64,000 nt of DNA from an uncultured Alphaproteobacteria bacterium (GCA_902612805.1 CACMEY010000004.1:62001-126000); one strand, 5' to 3'; counted from the stretch's first letter, positions 52,425 to 61,389 are shown. Notes: generated by a model not told the origin, from the letters alone. Program-made: numbers and translations.

Positions 52425-53251
52425 TGAAGCTTACGCTTCTTGGAACCGGATGCCCTTCAATTGATTATAAAAGGTGTGGTTCAGCAAACTTAATTTGTTC
52501 AAAAAAAACAAAAATATTAATTGATTGTGGTTCTGGAGTAACACAAAGATTAAACGAAAGTGGACATTCTTCCGCAGAAATTGATGCGTTATTACTTACG
52601 CATTTGCACACTGATCATGTTATCGATTTATATCAACTCATTATGTCATCTTGGCACTCAGATAGAGATACAATTTGGAAAATATATGGCCCTAAAGGAA
52701 CAAAAAAATTTGTTGATCAAATTTTTCTAGCATGGAAAAATGAACGAAGATTAAGAATTTCTTATGAAAAAAGAAAATCAATAAAAGCTCTCAAATATAA
52801 AGTTTTTGAATTTAATAAAACAGGTTCAATAAATATAAAAGATATAAAGTTTAAATATTTCGAAGTAGATCATAAGCCAGTTCCATTTGCTTATGGCTTT
52901 TCATTTTATAATAATAAGAAAAAATTAACTATAAGTGGCGATACAAGACCGTGTGAAAGTTTGATGAAAAATGCAGAGAACTCTGATGTTTTACTTCATG
53001 AAGTTTTTATAGAATATGAAATGAATAAAACATCTAAATTAAGAACAAAAAAAACTTTACACAATGTCAAAGAATATCATACTCCGAGTAATCTTGTTGG
53101 TAAAGTAGCCAAATTAACAAACTGTAAAAAACTTGTTTTAACACATTTTGTCCCAACAAGATTTAATGTTTCAAAATTAAAGAAAATTGTAAAAAAAGAT
53201 TTTGGTAAAGATCCAATAATTGGAGAAGATTTATTAACAATAAATATCTAA
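52424..53251 (+). CDS. Metallo-beta-lactamase fold hydrolase (RNase Z-like)
   Basis: A 275-residue MBL-fold protein with the full metal motif THLHTDHVID near residues 63-72, an Asp in SGDTRP, LHEVF and a last His in LTHFVP. The layout is of the RNase Z / arylsulfatase-like branch. No signal peptide. It may process tRNA 3' ends or hydrolyse a small ester; tRNA processing is less sure because the exosite arm is not evident. It overlaps rpoD by one base and the convergent PanB-like gene by 4 bases. Confidence 0.87.
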   Translation: MKLTLLGTGCPSIDYKRCGSANLICSKKTKILIDCGSGVTQRLNESGHSSAEIDALLLTHLHTDHVIDLYQLIMSSWHSDRDTIWKIYGPKGTKKFVDQIFLAWKNERRLRISYEKRKSIKALKYKVFEFNKTGSINIKDIKFKYFEVDHKPVPFAYGFSFYNNKKKLTISGDTRPCESLMKNAENSDVLLHEVFIEYEMNKTSKLRTKKTLHNVKEYHTPSNLVGKVAKLTNCKKLVLTHFVPTRFNVSKLKKIVKKDFGKDPIIGEDLLTINI

Positions 53252-54075
53252 CCAATCTTATTTAAAAATTTTTCAAACTCTTCATCTTTAATTTCTACAA
53301 TATTTGATGGAGTTGGAAATTCTTTATTATTTACATCCTTAATAAAACTTTTAAGTCCTTCTATTGTATCATCTAATAGCTTCTCATAGGATCTGTTTGT
53401 ATCCTTAAATACTTTTGCATGACGAGGCACTCTATCAGTATTAGTACCTATCACATCTTGAATAAATAAAAACTCAACATCACATTTAGGACCGCTCCCC
53501 ATAGACAATGTTAATAAATTAACTTTTTTTGTAATAATTTCTGCAACTCTATCAGGCACACATTCTACTTCTAGACCAATCGCACCTGCTTGATCGTATG
53601 CCAAAGCATCTTGATAAACTTTGTAGGCAGATATAGCATCTTTTCCTACTGCTTTAAAACCACCAGTCCATGTACTTTTATAAGGTATTAATCCTATATG
53701 ACTGACAGCTGGTAATCCTTCATTTCGAAGAGCTTCAATATATTTTGGGCTATTACCGCAATAAACTGCATCGGCCCCATTTTCCCTTGCAATAAGAGCA
53801 GCATCAATTGCTTTATCTGGAGAAGACAATTGACCAAGGCCATAAATCATAAATGTATTTGGTGCTGCATCACGAATATCTTTAATATGTGCATCCCTAA
53901 ACCATCTATTTGTAGGCACACCTGTTCTTAATGTATCTTTTTTAAATGAAACAATTTGAATATCTATACCAGCTTGTTCAGCTGCATATGCTTCTAAAGC
54001 ATTAGTTACATATAGTTCTGTTAATTTAACTTTTCCTTTTTTATCAAATAAATCTTTAACTGTAAGTTTTGACAT
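53248..54075 (-). CDS. PanB-fold protein with altered active site
   Basis: A 275-residue protein that aligns over most of its length with ketopantoate hydroxymethyltransferase (PanB): HIGLIPYKSTWTGGFKAVGKD matches the conserved GHxGLxPQ...GGxKxxG block, and LEVECVPDRVAEIIT matches LECVP with the catalytic Glu (E171). The three metal ligands of PanB (Asp of GDS, Asp of DLPF, Glu of EGG) have no equivalents; those places read SFKKD, IYGLG and YCGNS. The end of the barrel reads LSMGSGPKCDVEFLF instead of GIGAG...DGQ. It is therefore probably not a pantothenate enzyme. It follows a GH4 gene with a one-base overlap, pointing to a carbohydrate-linked aldolase, lyase or sensor role (inference). Confidence 0.75.
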   Translation of the reverse strand: MSKLTVKDLFDKKGKVKLTELYVTNALEAYAAEQAGIDIQIVSFKKDTLRTGVPTNRWFRDAHIKDIRDAAPNTFMIYGLGQLSSPDKAIDAALIARENGADAVYCGNSPKYIEALRNEGLPAVSHIGLIPYKSTWTGGFKAVGKDAISAYKVYQDALAYDQAGAIGLEVECVPDRVAEIITKKVNLLTLSMGSGPKCDVEFLFIQDVIGTNTDRVPRHAKVFKDTNRSYEKLLDDTIEGLKSFIKDVNNKEFPTPSNIVEIKDEEFEKFLNKIG

Positions 54076-55436
54076 TAATTATATTTGGGTAAGTAATTCC
54101 CGTGTGCTTCAATTAACTTATCAACCATAGAATATATTTCATCAATGGACAAATTTGCTCCAGTTAGTGGATCTAGCATCGCTGCGTGATAAATATGTTC
54201 TTTTTTATTTGTTAATGCAGCTTCAGCAGTCAAAATTTGAACATTTATATTTGTTCTCATTAAAGCTGCTAAATGTTCTGGCAAGCGACCAGTTTTTTGA
54301 GGCTGATTACCTTTTGAATTAATTAAACAAGGAACTTCGACACAACAATTTGATGGTAAATTATCAATATATCCATCATTCATCACATTACCATTAATTG
54401 TTACTTCATTGTTGTTTGCTACAGCATCCATTATGTATGATGCATATTCTTTACCTCTTTTTAGAGGTTGATTATGTATGGGCGTCATATCTTTTTCCAA
54501 GTCATCCCAAAGCTTGATATTATTTTCACATCTATCAATGTATTCTTCTATGGGAATTTTATATTGATCAATTAAATCTTGTCTGTTCTGCTTTATGAAC
54601 CATGGAACGTATTCAGCAAAATGTTCGCTAGACTCTGTAACAAAATAACCAAATCGTTTTAAAATTTCGTATCTTACTTTTTCATGTAGTACTTTATCTG
54701 ATTCACTATCTTTACCTATACTTCTAGTTGATGTTATTTTATCATTAACAATATCATCAGCTAATTTTTTTAATTTTGGGTAAAGATCTTCTCCACCATT
54801 ACCATTCTTTTTTGTAAACTTTTTATAGAAAGCCATGTGGTTAATTCCAGCACATAGATAATCAATATCCTCAATTTTTTCATTTAAATCTCTAGCAAGC
54901 ATTTCTGCAGTTCCTTGTACAGAATGACAAAGTCCTATAGATTTAATTCCAGGGCAAGCACTATTTATTGCTATCATGTTTGAACACATTGGGTTTACAT
55001 ATTGTAACCATAAAGAATTTGGACAAAGATCCATTATGTCTTTACCAATATCTACTAAAACGGGAATGGTTCTAAGACCTCTCATAATTCCACCAATACC
55101 AAGGGTATCAGCTATTGTCTGTTTTAACCCAAATTGATTTGGAATATCAAAATCGATTACTGTTGATGGTTTGTATCCACCTACCTGGATAGTTGACTGA
55201 ACAAAATCAGAACCTGATAAAGCTTCTTTTCTATTAGTGTATGATTTTATATTAGGAGATGCATTTAACTTTTTTGCAATTACATCTAATAATTCATGCG
55301 ATATTTTTAATCTTTTTTCATCAATATCTACAAGTGCAATATCCATTTTTTTAAAATCATCAATGAACATTAAATCTGTAAAAATATTTTTGGTAAATAC
55401 TGCGCTACCTGCACCAATGATTGTGAGTTTAGTCAA
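54075..55436 (-). CDS. GH4-family glycosidase (alpha-galactosidase/MelA-like)
   Basis: A 453-residue NAD- and metal-dependent GH4 glycosidase. It starts with the nucleotide-binding IIGAGSAVFTKN, has NPM at residues 149-151, the metal Cys in LCHSVQG (C170, H171) and the second metal ligand in GINHMAF (H200). The CHSV form is the one reported for alpha-galactosidases of this family, whereas phospho-glycosidases carry CNxP or CDxP, so an unphosphorylated substrate brought by an ABC importer fits. GH4 enzymes oxidise C3 and eliminate the aglycone. It overlaps the dioxygenase gene by 8 bases and the PanB-like gene by one. The exact sugar is not proven. Confidence 0.88.
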   Translation of the reverse strand: MTKLTIIGAGSAVFTKNIFTDLMFIDDFKKMDIALVDIDEKRLKISHELLDVIAKKLNASPNIKSYTNRKEALSGSDFVQSTIQVGGYKPSTVIDFDIPNQFGLKQTIADTLGIGGIMRGLRTIPVLVDIGKDIMDLCPNSLWLQYVNPMCSNMIAINSACPGIKSIGLCHSVQGTAEMLARDLNEKIEDIDYLCAGINHMAFYKKFTKKNGNGGEDLYPKLKKLADDIVNDKITSTRSIGKDSESDKVLHEKVRYEILKRFGYFVTESSEHFAEYVPWFIKQNRQDLIDQYKIPIEEYIDRCENNIKLWDDLEKDMTPIHNQPLKRGKEYASYIMDAVANNNEVTINGNVMNDGYIDNLPSNCCVEVPCLINSKGNQPQKTGRLPEHLAALMRTNINVQILTAEAALTNKKEHIYHAAMLDPLTGANLSIDEIYSMVDKLIEAHGNYLPKYN

Positions 55437-56169
55437 TTTGATACTCCATAATTGAATTATGATTTGCTACTTTTAACTGGTTATAAGAAGCATGTCCAAT
55501 TTCTTTATAAGGATTATTGGATTTAGTATTAAAGCACACTATTAAAGTTCTTCTAGAATTTTGTGATTTATTTGCATCAGAAGAGTGCAATAGATTTGCA
55601 TGAAAGAATAATGCATCTCCTGGTTCTGCTTCAATATAAACAGACTCATGTCTTTTTTCTAATTCTCTTATTCTTTCATTATCTGCCGTTTGTTCAGGTG
55701 TGTCTGATCGTTCATGGCTAATTCTTCCAACACGATGAGAACCCTTTAATACTTTAAGGCAACCATTTTCTTTATTTGCTTTATCTATCATTATAAAACA
55801 TGATGCCATATCTGGATAAAGACAAGCATTGTGATACCAATAACCATAATCTTGATGCCAATCAAATCCACCATCACCTGGGTTTTTCCAAATAATTTTA
55901 GAATGATAATGATAAACTTCATCATTTAAGAATATTTCCATTGGTTTGACTATTCTTTCATTAGTAGAGAATTTTCCAAATAAATCTTCTGATGGATGAT
56001 TCCACATTGTCATTGTTAATTTTCCAGTTGAAGTATTAGTCTCTCTTGCACTTTCTTCTTTATCTTTTCTAATGGCTATATATTGATTTAATTTATTGAT
56101 TTCTTCATTAGAAAAGAGTTTTTTCTTTAGGACAAAGCCATTTGAGATGAATTCCTTTATGTCGCTCAT
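55429..56169 (-). CDS. Phytanoyl-CoA dioxygenase-family 2OG-Fe(II) oxygenase
   Basis: A 246-residue PhyH-type enzyme. The iron triad is HxD in FDWHQDYGYW (H105, D107) and the distal His in NLLHSSD (H195); the 2-oxoglutarate Arg lies in NSRRTLI (R207 region). GCLKVLKGSHRVGRI is a family hallmark. It should hydroxylate a small molecule using O2 and 2-oxoglutarate. It heads the minus operon with the GH4 and PanB-like genes, so the target is likely the same glycoside or its aglycone (inference). The ATG at 56169 is chosen over one 14 codons upstream, which would use up half of the divergent promoter gap. Confidence 0.88.
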   Translation of the reverse strand: MSDIKEFISNGFVLKKKLFSNEEINKLNQYIAIRKDKEESARETNTSTGKLTMTMWNHPSEDLFGKFSTNERIVKPMEIFLNDEVYHYHSKIIWKNPGDGGFDWHQDYGYWYHNACLYPDMASCFIMIDKANKENGCLKVLKGSHRVGRISHERSDTPEQTADNERIRELEKRHESVYIEAEPGDALFFHANLLHSSDANKSQNSRRTLIVCFNTKSNNPYKEIGHASYNQLKVANHNSIMEYQID

Positions 56170-56241
56170 ATAAATAAACTTTAATTTCTTTGATAAATTA
56201 AATATTGTCAATAAATATTAGGGAGTATAGGATACATAAAT
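56170..56241. promoter_or_regulatory. Divergent promoter region of the GH4 locus
   Basis: A 72-base gap feeding both operons. Plus strand: TTGTCA (56205-56210), 17 bases, TAGGAT (56228-56233), then the GH4 ATG 9 bases on. Minus strand: TTGACA (56211-56206), on top of the plus-strand -35, without a clear -10. TTGATA (56190-56195) and TGTCAA (56206-56211) form an imperfect inverted repeat that could be an operator. No regulator gene is in view. Confidence 0.45.
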
Positions 56242-57726
56242 ATGAAAGTTAGTTTTATTGGAGCTGGAAGTATAGGATTTACTCAAACATTAGTAAGAGA
56301 TCTGCTAAAGGTTCCTGAATTTCATGATACAAATTTTTTTTTTCACGATATTTCTGAAAAAAATTTAGATTTTGTTTCAAAACTTATCCAAAAAGATATT
56401 GATGCTAATAATCTTCCTGCAACTATTGAACAATCAACCGATAGAAAAAAAGCATTAGAGGGAGCAAAATATATAATTAATTGTACACGCATTGGAGGAC
56501 TAGAAGCATTTGAGCACGATATTAATATTCCTCTTCAATATGGTGTGGATCAGTGTGTAGGGGACACCATTTGCGCTGGAGGAATTCTATATGGTCAAAG
56601 AAATATTCCCCAAACCTTAAATTTTTGTAAAGATATAAAATCTTATTCGGATACAAATGCTTTGTTTTTGAATTATTCAAATCCAATGGCCATGAACACT
56701 TGGGCAGCAATATCAGAAGCAAAAGTAAATACTGTTGGACTATGTCACGGCGTTCAAGGTGGTGCAAAACTAATCTCTAAAGCATTAGGATCTGAAAACT
56801 CAAAAGATCTTGAATATATGTGTAGCGGAATTAATCATATGACCTGGTACATAGATCTGAAATTCAAAGGAAAAAAAGTATCAAAAGAAGAACTTATAGA
56901 TGCATTGGAAAGACATCCAGAAATTTCTAAACAAGAAAAAGTAAGAATTGATATTCTAAAAAGATTTGGTTTATTTTCTACTGAAAGTAATGGCCATTTA
57001 AGTGAGTATCTTCCATGGTATAGAAAAAGAGTTGAGGATATTCCTAAATGGATAGATTTGTCCAATTGGATACATGGCGAAACGGGAGGATATTTAAGAG
57101 TTACATCAGAGAAAAGAAATTGGTTTGAAGAAGACTTTGAAAAATTTTTAAGTGAGTCGGGTATCGATTTAAATAATCATAAAAGATCTTCTGAGCATGG
57201 TAGTTACATAATTGAGTCAATTGAAACAAATAGACCTTATCGAGGTCATTTTAATGTAGTTAATAATGGTACTATAACAAATTTACCAGATGACTGTGTT
57301 ATTGAAAGTACTGGAACAGTAGATAAAGATGGAATTAAAATGATTAAAGGTGTTGAGCTTCCAATGGCCTGTGCATCACTCTGTAGAACATCGATAGATG
57401 TTCAGAGAATGGCAGTCAAAGCTGCAATAGACGGAGATTTAAATTTATTAAAATTAGCAGTTTTGCAAGATCCATTAGTTAGTGCAGTTTGTGCACCTGA
57501 TGAAGTTTGGTCTATGGTAGATGAAATGATTGTAGCTCAATCTAAATGGCTTCCTCAATATCAAAACGAAATTGAATCAGCTCTAGAGAGAATTAAAAAT
57601 TCTAATGTAAAAAAGAAAAATTTTAAAGGTGCTGCAAGAATGAAAACTAGATCTCCTGAAGAACTAAAAAATGATGAAGCATCTTCTTTACTTGTGGAAG
57701 CACAAGCATTCGAATTTGATGCTTAA
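56242..57726 (+). CDS. GH4-family glycosidase (CHGV type, alpha-galactosidase/uronidase-like)
   Basis: A 494-residue GH4 enzyme, distinct from the one at 54075. It has FIGAGSIGFTQ at the start, NPMAMN at residues 147-152, the metal motif LCHGVQGG (C168, H169) and GINHMTWY (H199). The CHG form has been linked to alpha-glucuronidase/galacturonidase-type members, so it may act on uronides or on a different linkage from its partner. The C-terminus carries about 40 extra basic and mixed residues beyond the usual end (KSNVKKK-like, rich in Lys and Glu). It is first in the plus operon, with 3 bases before the halogenase. Confidence 0.88.
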   Translation: MKVSFIGAGSIGFTQTLVRDLLKVPEFHDTNFFFHDISEKNLDFVSKLIQKDIDANNLPATIEQSTDRKKALEGAKYIINCTRIGGLEAFEHDINIPLQYGVDQCVGDTICAGGILYGQRNIPQTLNFCKDIKSYSDTNALFLNYSNPMAMNTWAAISEAKVNTVGLCHGVQGGAKLISKALGSENSKDLEYMCSGINHMTWYIDLKFKGKKVSKEELIDALERHPEISKQEKVRIDILKRFGLFSTESNGHLSEYLPWYRKRVEDIPKWIDLSNWIHGETGGYLRVTSEKRNWFEEDFEKFLSESGIDLNNHKRSSEHGSYIIESIETNRPYRGHFNVVNNGTITNLPDDCVIESTGTVDKDGIKMIKGVELPMACASLCRTSIDVQRMAVKAAIDGDLNLLKLAVLQDPLVSAVCAPDEVWSMVDEMIVAQSKWLPQYQNEIESALERIKNSNVKKKNFKGAARMKTRSPEELKNDEASSLLVEAQAFEFDA

Positions 57727-57729
57727 GCA

Positions 57730-59259
57730 ATGAAAGAAATAAAAAATGTCGTAATTTTAGGTGGAGGCACTGCTGGATGGTTAGCTGCATATATATTAAG
57801 TGACTTTTTTTATTCTAACAAACTTAATACAAATGTTAAAATAATAGAGTCTTCTAAAATACCAACAATTGGTGTTGGAGAGGGGACTACCAGCATATTT
57901 TACGAATTTTTAAAAAAATATAATTTAGATGAAACTGATTTCTTGAAAGAAACAAAAGCTACATTAAAATTTGGAATAGTACATAAAGACTGGAAAGAAT
58001 TAGGATATACGTATTATGGACCTATAGATGATCCTCAATTAATTGCTCCAAAAAATAAACCAGAAAATTTTGAATATTTAAAAGCATATGCTGTCGCTGC
58101 TGGAAGACCAGTTTCTGAAATTCATTTGCATACAATGCTTATGCAAAATAAAAAAGTACCTTATACTTTTAAAAATAATAATTTAGAACTAATAAGCCCA
58201 TTTTATTATGCATATCATTTTGATAATTCTCAAGTTGCAAGCTATTTAAATAAAAGATCTAAAAATATTGAGATTATTGATGATATTTACACATCTTCAA
58301 CACAAAATGCAGATGGAACAATTAAATCTCTATGTTTTGAAAGTGGTTTGGAATTGGATGTTGATTTAGTTATTGATTGTAGTGGTTTTAAAAAATTGAT
58401 TATTGGAGATGTATTCAAAACCAAATGGATCTCTTATCAAGATAATCTTCCTGTAAATAGAGCGATGCCATTTTTTTTAGATATAAAAGAAGAAAACTAC
58501 ATTAATTATACTTTAGCTTGGGCCCAAAAGTATGGATGGATGTGGCAAATTCCTACACAAGAAAGAATTGGTGCTGGTTATGTTTATTGTGATCAATTTA
58601 TCTCACCTGATCAAGCACAAGAAGAAATAGAAAAAGTTCTTGGACACAAAATTGAACCAAGACGAGACATTAAGTTTAATAGTGGTAGGTTAGAAAAATA
58701 CTGGGTTAAAAATTGTTTAGCTATCGGTTTATCATCTGGTTTCCTCGAACCCTTAGAAGCTACTTCTATTCATAGTACTTTGATTCAAATTATTTTATTT
58801 GCAACTGAATATCTTAAGAAAGAAATGGACTTTAATAATGAAGAATTAATATCTAATTTTAATAATCGAATTGGACGACAATTTGATGATTTTAAAACTT
58901 TTTTAAATATGCACTATGTTTCCAAAAGAAGAGACTCCAAATTTTGGCAATACGTTGCAGATGAATGTATAAGCGAAGAAACAAAAAAATTTATTTCTTT
59001 ATGGCAAGATGAACTTCCAAGTCTTGATCATTTTGATGATTATCTCTCTGGTCTTCCTCATGTACAATCACAGTTATACTACCCAGTCGTTGATGGTCTT
59101 GGTTTATTAAGTAAGGAATCCGCAAGAGAACAAATGAGCAAATATGATTTACGATCAACATCAAGAAAATATTACAATGATTTTTCTGACAAATTTAACG
59201 AAATAATCAAGGATTCTCTTACTCACAGCCAATTTATTAATCTTTCAGTAAATTCTTAG
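57730..59259 (+). CDS. Flavin-dependent halogenase (tryptophan halogenase family)
   Basis: A 509-residue FAD protein. Motifs: GGGTAGWLAAY (FAD, residues 11-21), GVGEGTT (48-54), the catalytic Lys in ATLKFGI (K80), the halogenase signature WMWQIP (W270-P275), and the Glu in EPLEATS (E343), where the usual following Ser is Ala. The full WxWxIP and Lys/Glu pair predict hypohalous-acid chemistry, not a plain monooxygenase. Such enzymes need reduced FAD from a separate reductase; none is adjacent. Homologues occur in alphaproteobacterial glycan loci with TonB receptors; here it is in an ABC-importer locus. The halogenated substrate is unknown. Confidence 0.9.
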   Translation: MKEIKNVVILGGGTAGWLAAYILSDFFYSNKLNTNVKIIESSKIPTIGVGEGTTSIFYEFLKKYNLDETDFLKETKATLKFGIVHKDWKELGYTYYGPIDDPQLIAPKNKPENFEYLKAYAVAAGRPVSEIHLHTMLMQNKKVPYTFKNNNLELISPFYYAYHFDNSQVASYLNKRSKNIEIIDDIYTSSTQNADGTIKSLCFESGLELDVDLVIDCSGFKKLIIGDVFKTKWISYQDNLPVNRAMPFFLDIKEENYINYTLAWAQKYGWMWQIPTQERIGAGYVYCDQFISPDQAQEEIEKVLGHKIEPRRDIKFNSGRLEKYWVKNCLAIGLSSGFLEPLEATSIHSTLIQIILFATEYLKKEMDFNNEELISNFNNRIGRQFDDFKTFLNMHYVSKRRDSKFWQYVADECISEETKKFISLWQDELPSLDHFDDYLSGLPHVQSQLYYPVVDGLGLLSKESAREQMSKYDLRSTSRKYYNDFSDKFNEIIKDSLTHSQFINLSVNS

Positions 59260-59296
59260 ATTAACTGAATAACATTTATAATTGTTATTGATTTTG

Positions 59297-59316
59297 AGTA
59301 AAAAAAACTTTTTACT
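59297..59316 (+). terminator. AT-rich hairpin between halogenase and binding-protein genes
   Basis: A perfect 8-bp inverted repeat, AGTAAAAA / TTTTTACT, with a 4-base loop, followed by TTTATT. It lies 38 bases after the halogenase stop and 31 before the binding-protein ATG. It may be a weak terminator or attenuator, or an operator for the transporter genes. Confidence 0.4.
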
Positions 59317-59346
59317 TTTATTAAAATTATTCAAAGGGAGGATAAA

Positions 59347-61374
59347 ATGGGTATTGAAACCAAATTTACTTTCAAGAGTAAAGCAGCAAGTTTACTTGTA
59401 GGTGTCAGCATGGTCGCTATGACTTCTGGTGCTAGTGCTCTTGAAACTCTACCACCTGATAAAAGTATGTCAGGTATAGAAGTTGAATTAGTTGGAAGAG
59501 ATGATTTATACTCTTACAAAAGTTGTGATAGTTATAATGAAGCTCCTTTAACTGCAGCTTATGTTGAAGCTGGAAAACTACCACCAGTTGCTGAGAGACT
59601 TCCAAAAAAACCAATGATGATGTCAAAAGCTCAAATGGTTGATGGAATTGGTGATTATGGCGGAACATTCCGTCATGTTATTGGAGGAAGACCTGAAGGT
59701 TGGAACTGGATGGCTGGACAACATCAAGGTTGGGGTGGCATTAGCATGCAGTTAATGCAATCATTAACAAGACTTGGTCCACTATGGCAAGTTAAACCTG
59801 AAGAAGCTTTACCTCTGCCAAACCTAGCAACTGACTGGGAGTTTAATAGCGATCGTACTACTTTAACTATGAATTTAGTTGAAGGCGTAAAATGGTCTGA
59901 TGGAGATCCATTTGATACTGAAGATATTGATTTTTGGTGGAACGATAATGTTCAAAATGCAAATGTAAACTCGAGGCTTCCAAAGGATGCTCTTGGTGCA
60001 GGAACGACAGTTGATATTTTAGGACCATATTCGTTTAGGTTTAATTTTGATTCTCCAAAAGGTAATGCTGTTCTATCACAGCTTGCACATATGGGAGGTG
60101 CTCCAGGGCCTTCTCACATTTTAAAACAACATCACCCAGATTATAATAGTGATGCAACTTACGATTCATATACAATGGCTTTACCACCTGATGAAGTGCC
60201 TATAGCAACACTTGGAGCTTATGTTCCAGTTGCTCATAAAATTGACGAACTGGTGGTGATGAAAAGAAATCCTTATTATTGGAAAGTTGATGAAGAATGT
60301 AATCAACTTCCATATTACCATGAAACGATTTATAAATTAACGACATGGGATGATAGAACTACGCAAGCTCTAGCAGGAACTGGTGATTATTCTAATATGG
60401 AAAATCCTGGTAACTACGTAGAAGCTTTAAAGCAAAATAAAGACCCTAACTCGCCTGTTAGATCAGTCTTTGGTTCTAGATCTTTGACATGGAAATTATA
60501 TGTAAATCTTTCCTCTGAATTTGGAGCTCAAGATGATTATGATAGGGAGTTAAGAAAACTTTTCAGAAACTTGGAGTTTAGAAAAGCACTTTCTCATGCA
60601 ATGGATAGAGACACTATGGGTCAATCTGTTGCGAGAGGTCCTTTCTTCCATCCTCATGCTGGAGGATTTTCTGCAGGATCTCCTTTTCATCGCTTTGAGG
60701 ATTCTATTTATTATGGATACAATGTTGATGGTGCCAATTCAATCTTAGATGGTTTAGGTCTTATTGATAGTGATGGAAACGGTATCAGAAATTTTCCTAA
60801 TGGAGGAGAAGATATAGCGTTGGATATTCTTTTCAGTAATGAAAGATCCACTGATATTAAAATTGGGGATAGTATAGTTCCAATGTTTGAAGCGGTAGGA
60901 TTAAAACCTATATTAAAACCTTCAAACGATACGGCTGGAATTACTGATTCGGGAAATTGGAATTTATATATTAATAGACATAATTGGCTTGTTGTAACGA
61001 AAAACATGGCTGATGAGTTACCAATAACTCCTGAAAATCCTGTTCAACATAAAAGTAATGAAGGTGATTTACTTCCATTTGAAAAAACTTTAGCTGATTT
61101 AGGTAACGACATTCTTGCTACAAATGATTTGAAAGTTGTTGCTGAAAAAGCTTACGAAATTCAAAAGGTAAGTACTGAAAATCTATATTCTATAGGTTTA
61201 ATACAAACACCTGCTGCACTTTTAATTAATAAGAGGATAAAGAATAATCATCCAGGCACTCCAGTATATATGTACGAATGGGGTGAAGATGCAATATTTA
61301 GGGAAAGACTTTATACCCCTAAAGCTGATCAAATAGATGAGTTCTTGCCTGGTGTTTTGGCTGAATATAAATAA
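59347..61374 (+). CDS. ABC transporter substrate-binding protein, family 5 (AgpA-like)
   Basis: A 675-residue periplasmic binding protein. It has a signal peptide with a hydrophobic core at about residues 14-28 and likely cleavage after GASA. The SBP family 5 pattern follows (WEFNSDRTTLTMNLVEGVKWSDGDPFDTEDI, and later RKALSHAMDRDTM). It is longer than oligopeptide binders, like the alpha-galactoside binder AgpA of Rhizobium meliloti, whose genes sit with melA (GH4). Together with two GH4 genes this suggests a glycoside ligand. Trp-rich segments (GWNWMAGQHQGWGG) suit sugar stacking. A strong Shine-Dalgarno sequence AGGGAGG (59335-59341) precedes the ATG, and a hairpin follows the gene; both point to high expression. 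Confidence 0.9.
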   Translation: MGIETKFTFKSKAASLLVGVSMVAMTSGASALETLPPDKSMSGIEVELVGRDDLYSYKSCDSYNEAPLTAAYVEAGKLPPVAERLPKKPMMMSKAQMVDGIGDYGGTFRHVIGGRPEGWNWMAGQHQGWGGISMQLMQSLTRLGPLWQVKPEEALPLPNLATDWEFNSDRTTLTMNLVEGVKWSDGDPFDTEDIDFWWNDNVQNANVNSRLPKDALGAGTTVDILGPYSFRFNFDSPKGNAVLSQLAHMGGAPGPSHILKQHHPDYNSDATYDSYTMALPPDEVPIATLGAYVPVAHKIDELVVMKRNPYYWKVDEECNQLPYYHETIYKLTTWDDRTTQALAGTGDYSNMENPGNYVEALKQNKDPNSPVRSVFGSRSLTWKLYVNLSSEFGAQDDYDRELRKLFRNLEFRKALSHAMDRDTMGQSVARGPFFHPHAGGFSAGSPFHRFEDSIYYGYNVDGANSILDGLGLIDSDGNGIRNFPNGGEDIALDILFSNERSTDIKIGDSIVPMFEAVGLKPILKPSNDTAGITDSGNWNLYINRHNWLVVTKNMADELPITPENPVQHKSNEGDLLPFEKTLADLGNDILATNDLKVVAEKAYEIQKVSTENLYSIGLIQTPAALLINKRIKNNHPGTPVYMYEWGEDAIFRERLYTPKADQIDEFLPGVLAEYK

Positions 61375-61389
61375 ATAAAATCAATATAA

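Noticed and set aside
53248-54075. Calling this gene panB
   Set aside because: The metal-ligand residues are not kept, and no panC or other pantothenate gene is nearby; labelled as PanB-fold only.
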